Shown piece after piece: positions 6,137-11,922 of a DNA stretch of 11,922 bases. Within the stretch, counting starts at the first letter, position 1. Each line of letters starts with the position of its first letter. The position numbers and the translations under genes are program-made. Origin of the DNA: Longimicrobiales bacterium (GTDB taxonomy: Bacteria > Gemmatimonadota > Gemmatimonadetes > Longimicrobiales > Gaopeijiaceae); NCBI GenBank assembly GCA_028280205.1, contig JANQME010000418.1, forward strand, positions 1 to 11,922. Reading direction: 5' to 3'. Under the pieces are notes generated by a model that was not told the DNA's origin, made no database searches, and saw nothing but the letters and a program-made list of their open reading frames with translations.

Positions 6137-6568
6137 CTAGTACCGCTTGTCGTAGACCCAGGTCGTGAGCTGGATCGGATTGTTGGATCGGGGCGTCGTC
6201 ACCGAGACCACGACGGACATGAGGTTCCGTCCGGCGGAGTCCACGACGACGGAGCGCGTGAAGATCCCGTTCACATCCGGCTGACCGCGCTCGTCGACTG
6301 CGACCGCCGACTCGGATGCGAGCGTGATCGGGTCCCGGCTCTTGAGATCCTCCATGTGCGCCTGCGCGATGTACAGCGCGGAGGTGCGCGTGCTCATGAC
6401 GGTCTGCATCGACACCGACTGGGTGAGCACGTTCGACAGGCTGATGACGCCGACGGCGAGCAGCAGCAGGGCGATCAGCACGGATACCAGGCTGTAGCCG
6501 GCGTTCGGCCGATCGCAGAGGTCGCCCGGGTCGCGAGCGTCGGGGTCGGGGAGGAGGGGGTCGTTCAT
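6137..6568 (-). CDS. PilV-like minor pilin lacking Glu at +5
   Basis: Prepilin-type minor pilin of the PilV group (143 aa). Seen: a leader of 24 residues, NAG|YSLVSVLIALLLLAVGVISL with probable cleavage after G24, Y25 at +1 and S29 at +5 in place of the nearly universal Glu; then the helix and a short soluble domain (SALYIAQAHMEDLKSRDP, 63-80, matches PilV 'A..lAq..me.lrs'). The C-terminus ends in TTWVYDKRY. Start: ATG 6568 has GGAGAG upstream at 9-nt spacing and sits in an ATGA overlap with the fimU/gspH-like stop; a start 11 codons earlier lies inside that gene. Replacement of Glu5 is discussed in the findings. Codon usage is like its neighbours, so I see no sign of decay. Confidence 0.85.
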   Translation of the reverse strand: MNDPLLPDPDARDPGDLCDRPNAGYSLVSVLIALLLLAVGVISLSNVLTQSVSMQTVMSTRTSALYIAQAHMEDLKSRDPITLASESAVAVDERGQPDVNGIFTRSVVVDSAGRNLMSVVVSVTTPRSNNPIQLTTWVYDKRY

Positions 6569-7137
6569 CGCCAGGCACTCTCCTCGGCGCGCCACCGCCA
6601 CGCTTTGAACGAGCCCGCAGACGACACGGAGACTGCGGAGACCGCGTCCGAGTCGCGGGCGTGCGAGATGTAGATCGTTCCCATGGTACCCCAGGGATCC
6701 GGGATCCCCTGATCGTTGAGCTCGAGTTGGTTGCTCGGCAGCGTGACCGCACCCGGCCCGGGATCCCCGGGCACCGCCGAGGCCGATCCTCGGTTGAAGC
6801 GAACCAGGTCGGGGAGGGACCGTGCCCCGAACTCCGCGATCGCGCTGATCTCCGCGGTCGCGACGGAGATCGAATCGTCTCCGTCGTGATCGGCGTACGC
6901 CGTATACGTTCCCCCGGCCACGTCGAACTGTACGCGGACCAGCCGACGCTCACCCATCGCGTCCGCGCGTGCGAGCTCCAGCTGCGTCGCCAGCATATGC
7001 GCAGCGTTGTGAACCTCGCGCGACGGCGGGATTCGAAGGGTGGGCATGATGATCGAGGTCATCACGCTGATGAGCGTGAGCACCAGGATCAGCTCGACGA
7101 GCGTGAAGCCGTTCCGCGGACGGGACCTCGACATCAT
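6565..7137 (-). CDS. GspH/FimU/FimT-like minor pilin
   Basis: Prepilin-type protein of the GspH/FimT/FimU group (190 aa from ATG 7137; ATG 7134 is equally possible). Seen: RNG|FTLVELILVLTLISVMTSII with cleavage after G10 and E15 at +5; IPPSREVHNAAHMLATQLELARADAM (about 37-62), the typical conserved helix of this group ('a..l...l..AR..Ai'); RLVRVQFD strand; an acidic ADHDGDDS loop; and WGTMGTIYISHARDSDAVSAVSVSSAGSFKAWRW-type ending, which matches the 'i.....G....vtisp.G.v' C-terminal pattern of the group in general outline. Its start overlaps the pilX-like stop by 1 nt (TGATG) and its stop overlaps the pilV-like start by 4 nt. Confidence 0.85.
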   Translation of the reverse strand: MMSRSRPRNGFTLVELILVLTLISVMTSIIMPTLRIPPSREVHNAAHMLATQLELARADAMGERRLVRVQFDVAGGTYTAYADHDGDDSISVATAEISAIAEFGARSLPDLVRFNRGSASAVPGDPGPGAVTLPSNQLELNDQGIPDPWGTMGTIYISHARDSDAVSAVSVSSAGSFKAWRWRAEESAWR

Positions 7138-8846
7138 CAGAATACGGGACGGAAGGCCGTGTGCAGCACGTTCCCGACGACCGGCGTGCCGGGCGGCAGG
7201 TTCTGCGGATCCTGGAAGCGCAGGTCGAAGGCCCAATCACGGTTCGGCGGGTTGTAGTAGTGTCCGCCCCAGGCGCCGGTGGACTGCTGCGGGAAGTAGA
7301 GCGAGACGAGCGACCCCCGGTAGAAGAGCGTTTCGCCTCCCCAGTCCTCGAGGAAGCGGGGGAAGTTCTCCAGCCCTCCGCCGTACGGCGGAGAGGAGCA
7401 CCCGACGTCCATGTGGTCGCACGGCGTTCCCGAGTGGCCGGACATGATGGCGGCGTACACCGTCGTGGACGTCGCGTTGTTCACCGCCGAGCCCTGCTGA
7501 TTGGCGTCGTTCCAGTTGTCGGAGAGGTAGGTGACGTTGTCCCCGATGAGCGCGGCGGGCTGCCAGGCGCCGGAGTTGTAGTCGCCCCGGACGTAGATGG
7601 GATGGCGCGAGGCGACCGTGATCGGGTGGTCGAGTGTGGCGGCGTTGAATAGCCGGATGGCCGGGTACTGGCCGTCACTCTGCGGGTCGGGCCCGGTGCC
7701 GGTGAAGTGGACGTAGAGGATCTCGCTGATCCGCGTCGAGTCCGTCCCGGCCCAGGCGAAGAGCTCGTCCATGTCGATGTTGAGCACGTCGACGAAGTTG
7801 CCCTCGCGGCCGTCGCGGAACTGGTCGTACTCCAGGTCGAAGATCAGATTACACGTTGCGGCGTTCGGCAGGATCTTGCCGGCGGCGCGAGTGCTCACGT
7901 ACTGCGTGCAGAAGTCCGACCCGTTCGGCATCGAGTTGACGGGCACCTCGATGTACCAGTCGGCCTTCCACGACATCTTCGCCTGGATCTCCAGCGCTCC
8001 GTCGGTTCCCGGCAGCCGGCGCTCGATCACGTTGACCGGGTCCATCCCGTCCGGCAGGGGGACGGTGAGCGAGTCGACGCCGTACGCGTTCGTCTTGAGA
8101 CGGTTGTCGAACGCCAGGTCGCTCGCGTTGCGGAAGTCGCTGTGGTCCGGCGTGCTCCGGCTGTCGAAGTTCAACTGGACATCGTTGGCCGAGGCGTCGT
8201 GGATGTAGACGCCGGTGAGCGTCGTGTGGCTGTTCTTGCGGTGGTGGTACATCTCGTTCGGCGTCGTCACCAGATCCTCGAAGTACTGGCTGTTCGAGCT
8301 CAAATAGAGGTTCCCGTTCGTGTGGACCCACCCGGCGAAAGTCATCGGCGGACCGTTGTGGATCTCGAGGTCCTTCTCGTAGAAGACACCGAACTGGAAG
8401 ATGGGAATCGCCTGAGCCTTGGCGGTCACGACCACGGCCGACGTGCTTCCGTCGGGCGCGCGCGCCTCGGAGTAGACGTCGACGAGCTGGGTGAGCGCGT
8501 ACAGCCCCGCGAACGAGCCGTCGGTGATCCGTTCGGCCTTCACGGTGTCGATCTTCGTGACCGCGAACGAGTCGAAGACGAAGCCCGGCATGGTCGGCGC
8601 GGTGATCGAGGAGACCTCGCCGTCCTCCAGGACAGCGTCCTCCAGCGCGTCGGCGAGTTGGGCCATCCCCGACTCGGCGCCCGCCTCCGCCGCGTAGTAG
8701 GAGCGCTGCTTCGTGTAGTCGGTGCGCCCTCCGCGGAAAGCCGCCATGGCGCTCGCGTAGACGGTGACGATGAGGACCGACATGAGAATGAGGATCCCCA
8801 GGGTAGCCTCGAGAGCGAAACCCCTGCGATCGTGCGAGATGGCCAT
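7137..8846 (-). CDS. Large PilX-like minor pilin/pilus-tip protein
   Basis: 569-aa prepilin-like protein, first gene of the minor pilin operon. Seen: short leader and hydrophobic segment RRG|FALEATLGILILMSVLIV (7-27; cleavage after G9, Glu at mature +4 rather than +5); YYAAEAGAESGMAQL (50-64), the PilX N-terminal signature; GPPMTFAGWVHTNGNLYL (165-182); HPIYVRGDYNSGAWQPAALI (415-434); GGGLENFPRFLEDW (489-502); and FDLRFQDPQNLPPGTPV (540-556). Four cysteines (313, 332, 476, 483) probably form two disulfides. Proteobacterial PilX is only about 170-200 aa, so about 370 or more extra residues make a large exposed domain, perhaps beta-rich. ATG 8846 has AGGGGCG about 7 nt upstream. The same frame is open far upstream, antisense to the acyl-CoA dehydrogenase, but that part has no support. 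Likely role: initiation complex or adhesive tip; adhesion is inference. Confidence 0.85.
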   Translation of the reverse strand: MAISHDRRGFALEATLGILILMSVLIVTVYASAMAAFRGGRTDYTKQRSYYAAEAGAESGMAQLADALEDAVLEDGEVSSITAPTMPGFVFDSFAVTKIDTVKAERITDGSFAGLYALTQLVDVYSEARAPDGSTSAVVVTAKAQAIPIFQFGVFYEKDLEIHNGPPMTFAGWVHTNGNLYLSSNSQYFEDLVTTPNEMYHHRKNSHTTLTGVYIHDASANDVQLNFDSRSTPDHSDFRNASDLAFDNRLKTNAYGVDSLTVPLPDGMDPVNVIERRLPGTDGALEIQAKMSWKADWYIEVPVNSMPNGSDFCTQYVSTRAAGKILPNAATCNLIFDLEYDQFRDGREGNFVDVLNIDMDELFAWAGTDSTRISEILYVHFTGTGPDPQSDGQYPAIRLFNAATLDHPITVASRHPIYVRGDYNSGAWQPAALIGDNVTYLSDNWNDANQQGSAVNNATSTTVYAAIMSGHSGTPCDHMDVGCSSPPYGGGLENFPRFLEDWGGETLFYRGSLVSLYFPQQSTGAWGGHYYNPPNRDWAFDLRFQDPQNLPPGTPVVGNVLHTAFRPVF

Positions 8847-8918
8847 GGTGGCGACGCCCCTGATGCGCGTTCCGGTCTTGGTGCCGCCTCCGTGCGCGGC
8901 ATTGTACCGGTCGGATCG

Positions 8919-8934
8919 AGCAAGCCGCATGCCG
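8919..8934 (-). promoter_or_regulatory. Possible sigma-54 (RpoN) -24/-12 promoter for the pilin operon
   Basis: Minus strand reads CGGCATGCGGCTTGCT from 8934 to 8919. It has the invariant GG and GC with exactly 10 nt between them and a full TTGCT at -12; against TGGCACG-N4-TTGCT it misses T at the first base and C at the sixth. It lies about 75 nt upstream of the pilX-like start. Pilin genes in Pseudomonas and Myxococcus are known to use RpoN, which makes the match worth recording, but one such match can occur by chance in GC-rich DNA and no enhancer-binding protein is in the window. Confidence 0.25.
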
Positions 8935-9022
8935 CGGTGGTGCACACGCCATAGGTGTTTCAGCACGAACGACTTATGCATTCCGGGCGGCGATCGCACG
9001 CTCCTCCCAATATGGCTAACAT

Positions 9023-9038
9023 GTGCCGCCCCCGGCAC
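9023..9038. promoter_or_regulatory. Perfect 16-nt dyad, candidate operator
   Basis: GTGCCG-CCCC-CGGCAC is a perfect 6+6 inverted repeat with a 4-nt spacer, 100 nt upstream of the glutaryl-CoA dehydrogenase start and about 180 nt upstream of the pilX-like start. It is followed by an A-rich run (GTAAAGAAAAA), the wrong base for a plus-strand terminator. Position and symmetry suit a dimeric repressor site (TetR- or GntR-type regulators often control acyl-CoA dehydrogenases), but no regulator gene is adjacent. Confidence 0.3.
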
Positions 9039-9137
9039 GACGTAAAGAAAAACCCGCGCGGCATCCGATTCCGGCCCTTCGGCATTATGTTCCGGGCGCT
9101 TTCCCCGCCCGTCTCGAACGCAACGTCGAGCATCCGC

Positions 9138-10322
9138 ATGGCCCGCTTCGAAGGCATCGACTTCTACGACCTCGACGCCCTCTTCTCGGAAGAGGAGCGG
9201 ATGATCCGCGACACCGTCCGAGCGTGGGTCGAGGAACGCGTGATGCCGATCATCGGCGAGGCGTACATCGAGCGGACGTTCCCGAAGGAGCTGATCCCGG
9301 AGCTGGGCGAGCTGGGCGTCCTCGGCGCGAATCTGCCTGAGGAGTACGGGTGCGCCGGGCTGAACAACGTCGCGTACGGCCTCATCATGCAGGAGCTGGA
9401 GCGGGGCGACTCCGGGCTGCGCTCGTTCGTGTCGGTGCAGGGCGCGCTCGTGATGTACCCGATCTTCGCCTTCGGATCGGAGGAGCAGCGCCGCATGTGG
9501 CTGCCCGGGCTGGCGACGGGGGAGGCGGTCGGCTGCTTCGGCCTCACCGAGCCGGACTACGGCTCGAATCCGGCGGGCATGATTACGCGCGCCGAGAAGA
9601 CGTCCGATGGATGGCGGCTCAACGGCGCCAAGATGTGGATCACGAACGGCTCGATGGCGGATGTCGCCGTGGTCTGGGCGCAGACCGGTGAGCTGGGCGA
9701 CGTGAAGGGGATCCGCGGCTTCGTCGTCCCCACCGACACCCCCGGCTTCAGCGCGAAGGATCAGAAGGGCAAGCTCTCGCTCCTCGCGTCGGACACGTCG
9801 GAGCTCGTGCTCGAGGACGTCGATCTTCCCGAGGACGCGATGATGCCCGAGAGCACGGGCGGGCTGAAGAGCCCTCTGATGTGCCTCACGCAGGCACGCT
9901 ATGGGATCTCCTGGGGCGCGGTCGGCGCGGCCATGGCGTGCTTCGACGAGGCGCTCTCCTACTCGAAGGAGCGCGTCATGTTCGACGTTCCCATCGGCGG
10001 CAAGCAGATCCAGCAGGTGCGTCTGGCCGACATGCTCACGAGCATCACCCAGGGGCAGCTCCTCTCGTACCGCCTCGGGCGGATGAAGGACGAGGGGACG
10101 ATGACGCCGCAGCAGGTCTCGCTCGCCAAGCGTGCGAACTGCTCGATGGCGACCGACGTGGCGCGCGAGGCCCGCCGCCTCCTCGGCGGGAACGGCATCC
10201 TGGTCGAGTACCACTCGATGCGGCACATGGCCAATCTCGAGTCGGTCTACACGTACGAGGGCACGGACGACATCCATGCCCTCATCCTCGGCCAGAAGCT
10301 GACGGGTCTGAACGCCTTCTAG
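9138..10322 (+). CDS. gcdH: Glutaryl-CoA dehydrogenase
   Basis: FAD enzyme that oxidises and decarboxylates glutaryl-CoA to crotonyl-CoA in lysine, tryptophan and benzoyl-CoA-type breakdown; cytoplasmic homotetramer passing electrons to ETF. The 394-aa length is that of the family. Seen in order: the helical N-terminal domain; RGDSGLRSFVSVQGALVMYPI (89-109) with R95, equivalent to the substrate-binding Arg of the human enzyme; GCFGLTEPDYGSNPAGM (132-148), the FAD/substrate motif; MWITN (166-170); GKLSLLAS (211-218); QARYGISWGAVGAA (252-265); RRLLGGNGI (346-354); and EYHSMRHMANLESVYTYEGT (357-376) with catalytic base E374, then DIHALILGQKLTGLNAF to the end. The close match across active-site regions favours glutaryl-CoA over other acyl-CoA dehydrogenases. 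Start: ATG 9138 fits the family N-terminus; the frame is open upstream but without support. Ribosome site is weak. Stands alone between divergent pilin genes and a new transcription unit. Confidence 0.92.
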   Translation: MARFEGIDFYDLDALFSEEERMIRDTVRAWVEERVMPIIGEAYIERTFPKELIPELGELGVLGANLPEEYGCAGLNNVAYGLIMQELERGDSGLRSFVSVQGALVMYPIFAFGSEEQRRMWLPGLATGEAVGCFGLTEPDYGSNPAGMITRAEKTSDGWRLNGAKMWITNGSMADVAVVWAQTGELGDVKGIRGFVVPTDTPGFSAKDQKGKLSLLASDTSELVLEDVDLPEDAMMPESTGGLKSPLMCLTQARYGISWGAVGAAMACFDEALSYSKERVMFDVPIGGKQIQQVRLADMLTSITQGQLLSYRLGRMKDEGTMTPQQVSLAKRANCSMATDVAREARRLLGGNGILVEYHSMRHMANLESVYTYEGTDDIHALILGQKLTGLNAF

Positions 10323-10351
10323 CGAAGCGCCGCGCGGGTCGGTCCCCCCTG

Positions 10352-10418
10352 CGCGGAGCTTTCCGCGACCCCGGCGCAGAAGTTGCGCCTCTCCGGTCGT
10401 GCGGTCCCCCGGGGCCGC
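10352..10418 (+). terminator. Three tandem hairpins after glutaryl-CoA dehydrogenase
   Basis: CGCGGA-GCTT-TCCGCG (10352-10367), GGCGCA-GAAGT-TGCGCC (10373-10389) and a near-perfect 18-nt palindrome GCGGTCCCCCGGGGCCGC (10401-10418, one wobble pair) lie in the 162-nt gap before the next gene. None is followed by a T-run. The first starts 30 nt after the stop codon. Together they are a reasonable intrinsic or Rho-independent-like stop in a high-GC genome, though individual 6-bp stems are expected by chance. Confidence 0.4.
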
Positions 10419-10484
10419 TCCTCGGAACGCCCGAGAACGCTTGCGTGGCGTCCCCCAACCACGGATCGACTGGAGTTCCCAGGC

Positions 10485-11579
10485 ATGCGCGATCGCGCGA
10501 AAGCTTTGCCACGCCCCGGCATTTCGTGCCGAATCCGGGCGTGCTCGGTGTTCGTCCTCCTCGGCTCACTCGCCGCGTGCGAGATCCCGACGGAGGCCCC
10601 CATTCTCGACACCCGCTGGGCGGCTCCGGTCGAGAGCACCCGCTTCGGGGTCGCGGACCTCCTGCCGGCGAGCGTGTCGCTCACGACGGAGGGCGACGCC
10701 TTCGTCGTCGACTTCGCTCCGGTCTCGTTCGGCGCAACGCTCGGGTCGCTCTGCGGGCCGTGCACGCTGGCCGACGGGTTCACCGTGCCGAAGCCGGCGT
10801 TCTCCGACGATCTGGGGAGCTCGGTCGGCTTTCCGGCCCAGGTTTCCTCGGTCACCGTCGAGGACGGCTCGATCCGGATCGAGGTCTACAACGGCTTCAA
10901 CTTCGATCCGATTCGGCCCGGTGGAGGCGCGTTCGGCAGCCTCGCGATCGCTCTGACCGACGCCGTGGACGGCGACCTGCTCGGATCGTACCTCGTCGAC
11001 GGCGTCGACACCGCGTTCGGGGCCGGCACCACGCTCGACGTGATGATCCCGCTCCTTCCCGTCACGCTCGACGGCGCGATCGAGGCGCTCCTCACGCTCG
11101 ACTCGCCCGCCGGCGATCCGGTGACCGTCGACGCCGACGCGGAGATCGGGGTGACGGCCTCCGTAGCGGGGCTGCGCGTCTCCGAGGTCGCCATCGACGT
11201 CTCGGGCGAGTCGGTGGCGCTCGAGAACGCCAACCTCGACCTCGACGATGTCGGGAGTGACCTCTCCGACCGCGTCATGGCGGGCGCGCTGCTGCTCGAC
11301 GTGCGCAACCCGTTCGGGGTGGGCGCGGACTTCCAGCTCTCGATCGACGGCTCGGGCTTCTCGACGATCGAGCACGATCCCGCGATCGCGGGTGATGCCG
11401 AGGAGTCGCTGCGCATCGACTTCACCGACCAGGAGATCCGCGACATCCTGCGCTCGCCCAGCGTCTCGCTGAGTGGCGGAGCCGTCGTCGATCCGGCCGC
11501 CGGAGTCGTGCGCGTCCGTCCCGGGCAGGAGCTCGAGATCGAAGCCTCGCTGGACATCGAAATCCGGATCGGAGGGTGA
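10485..11579 (+). CDS. Beta-rich lipoprotein with an LEA-like segment, unrecognised
   Basis: 364-aa product from ATG 10485, which has GGAG 9 nt upstream (a TTG 34 codons earlier is less likely). Seen: a lipoprotein signal with basic n-region (MRDRAKALPRPG), hydrophobic core SVFVLLGSLA (21-30) and lipobox L-A-A-C with C32, then EIPTEAPILDTRW. A Cys pair GSLCGPCTLADGF lies in the first quarter. The rest is dominated by short beta strands rich in V, I, D and S. LLLDVRNPFGVGADFQLSIDG resembles the 'v.v.NPn...v.i....' segment of LEA14/WHy-type beta sandwiches; likeness by eye only. No catalytic motif. The next gene starts 5 nt after its stop, so the two are surely co-transcribed, and the context (surface lipoprotein plus outer membrane protein) suggests an envelope role. 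Codon use matches the neighbours. Confidence 0.8.
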   Translation: MRDRAKALPRPGISCRIRACSVFVLLGSLAACEIPTEAPILDTRWAAPVESTRFGVADLLPASVSLTTEGDAFVVDFAPVSFGATLGSLCGPCTLADGFTVPKPAFSDDLGSSVGFPAQVSSVTVEDGSIRIEVYNGFNFDPIRPGGGAFGSLAIALTDAVDGDLLGSYLVDGVDTAFGAGTTLDVMIPLLPVTLDGAIEALLTLDSPAGDPVTVDADAEIGVTASVAGLRVSEVAIDVSGESVALENANLDLDDVGSDLSDRVMAGALLLDVRNPFGVGADFQLSIDGSGFSTIEHDPAIAGDAEESLRIDFTDQEIRDILRSPSVSLSGGAVVDPAAGVVRVRPGQELEIEASLDIEIRIGG

Positions 11580-11584
11580 GATCG

Positions 11585-11922
11585 ATGAAGACGATCAGGC
11601 ACTTCGCACTCACCGCGGCCGCGGCGCTCGCGTTCGGTCCGTCCGCGGCTTCGGCCCAGCTTCCACAGGCCAGCGCGGCCGCGCTCGGCATGGGCGGCAA
11701 CGTCACGGCGTCGGCACGCGGCTTCGCCGCCGTCGCCAACAACCCGGCCGGGCTCGGCCACCCGGGCTCGCCCGGCTTCTCGATCACGATCGGCGCGGCC
11801 GGCGCCGAGGTGGGTGTCGGTCCCGTCGGGCTGTCGGACCTCCATCGCTGGCAGGGGACGGTCGTCCCCGACCCGGTGAAGTCCGAGTGGCTCGACCGCG
11901 TCGCGGCCGCCGAGGGGCAGTC
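11585..11922 (+). CDS. Outer membrane protein with FadL/PorV-like N-terminus, cut by right edge
   Basis: First 112 residues only; no stop before the window ends. Seen: a cleavable signal peptide MKTIRHFALTAAAALAFGPS...ASA with probable cleavage before Q25, then ASAAALGMGGNVTASARGFAAVANNPAGL (29-57). The sequence 'a..lGMGG.......g..A..NNPAGL' is the N-terminal hallmark of FadL/OmpP1, PorV and related outer membrane beta barrels. Amphipathic strand-like stretches (FSITIGAAGAEVGVGPVGL, 65-83) follow. Ribosome site GGAGGGTGAG lies 5-14 nt upstream of ATG 11585, overlapping the end of the preceding lipoprotein gene. It is likely an outer membrane protein working with that lipoprotein; transported substrate unknown. 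Confidence 0.82.
   Translation, partial: MKTIRHFALTAAAALAFGPSAASAQLPQASAAALGMGGNVTASARGFAAVANNPAGLGHPGSPGFSITIGAAGAEVGVGPVGLSDLHRWQGTVVPDPVKSEWLDRVAAAEGQ

Larger units (their letters stand above)
8847..9137. promoter_or_regulatory. Divergent control region between the pilin operon and glutaryl-CoA dehydrogenase
   Basis: 291 nt without a gene, less GC-rich than its surroundings in places. It must hold both promoters. On the minus strand a TACAAT -10-like hexamer (8906-8901) lies 54 nt before the pilX-like start but has no good -35. On the plus strand TATGTT (9086-9091) and TAACAT (9017-9022) are weak -10 candidates for the dehydrogenase. The sigma-54-like site and the dyad listed separately are the clearest structures. 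Both frames stay open here, but the translations have no signal, motif or ribosome site. Confidence 0.6.

Noticed and set aside
7707..8954. 415-codon plus-strand open frame over the pilX-like gene
   Set aside because: Antisense shadow, dominated by V/R/D/H with no motif or ribosome site; the minus-strand protein has recognisable pilin signatures throughout.
9042..9054. A-rich run after the 9023-9038 dyad as a rho-independent terminator
   Set aside because: On the plus strand it is A rather than T, and on the minus strand the T-run would precede the hairpin, so neither orientation gives a terminator.
8847..10277. Minus-strand open frame continuous with the pilX-like gene, antisense to glutaryl-CoA dehydrogenase
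   Set aside because: It is the complement of a clear enzyme gene, full of Arg/His/Val/Ala as expected for a shadow frame in GC-rich DNA; the true pilX-like start is ATG 8846 with a prepilin leader.
9881..11260. 459-codon plus-strand open frame spanning the end of gcdH and the following lipoprotein
   Set aside because: Arg/His/Gly-rich frameshifted reading of two well-supported genes, crossing the hairpin-rich intergenic gap.
10886..11845. Minus-strand open frame under the lipoprotein and outer membrane protein genes
   Set aside because: Serine/arginine-rich translation typical of antisense in GC-rich DNA; both plus-strand genes have signal peptides and good ribosome sites.
1..11922. CRISPR array, tRNA/rRNA gene, insertion sequence or phage attachment site
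   Set aside because: No regularly spaced repeats, no cloverleaf-like or rRNA sequence, no transposase or integrase motif and no long terminal repeats were seen on either strand.

Overview
The window is high-GC bacterial DNA (roughly 68-70% by eye) with densely packed genes, many joined by 1-4 nt start/stop overlaps. The PadR regulator coupled to an ADOP-type orphan MacB/FtsX permease, the mitochondrial-type (NAD) isocitrate dehydrogenase, the glutaryl-CoA dehydrogenase and the minor-pilin cluster with a very large PilX-like protein together suggest a Gemmatimonadota-like organism. Acidobacteriota or a related soil/sediment lineage is an alternative. This placement is inference from gene content; no rRNA or tRNA is present to anchor it.

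Layout. (1) 1-1866, minus strand: a PadR-family repressor (1866-1555) overlaps by 4 nt the start of an ADOP permease that runs off the left edge. Its last ~100 bases before the edge look foreign or broken. (2) 1867-2438: a short divergent intergenic stretch with a direct repeat (possible PadR operator), then msrB (methionine-R-sulfoxide reductase) on the plus strand, followed by a strong GC hairpin. (3) 2578-5135, plus strand: a probable four-gene operon of a lipoprotein, a second lipoprotein, NAD-dependent isocitrate dehydrogenase and a small zinc-ribbon membrane protein; the first three are chained by ATGA overlaps. (4) 8846-5182, minus strand: four type IV minor pilin genes in the order pilX-like, fimU/gspH-like, pilV-like, pilW-like, tightly coupled and ending convergently against the zinc-ribbon gene. 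(5) 8847-9137: a 291-nt divergent control region. (6) 9138-10322, plus: glutaryl-CoA dehydrogenase, followed by three tandem hairpins. (7) 10485-11922, plus: a lipoprotein with an LEA-like beta-rich C-terminal part, then, 5 nt later, the start of a FadL/PorV-like outer membrane protein cut by the right edge.

How the genes work together: the pilin quartet would form the initiating/tip complex of a type IV pilus or pseudopilus, made in the cytoplasmic membrane and exposed outside the cell. No major pilin, assembly ATPase or secretin lies in the window, so those must be elsewhere. The last two genes look like an outer-membrane pair. The metabolic genes (NAD-IDH in the TCA cycle, glutaryl-CoA dehydrogenase in lysine/tryptophan/aromatic breakdown) are housekeeping or catabolic.

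The features most worth a second look are the two minor pilins lacking the canonical Glu at +5, the oversized 569-residue PilX-like protein, the operon joining two unrecognised lipoproteins to NAD-IDH, and the compositional break inside the permease at the left edge. I saw no CRISPR array, insertion sequence, integrase or obvious defence system.
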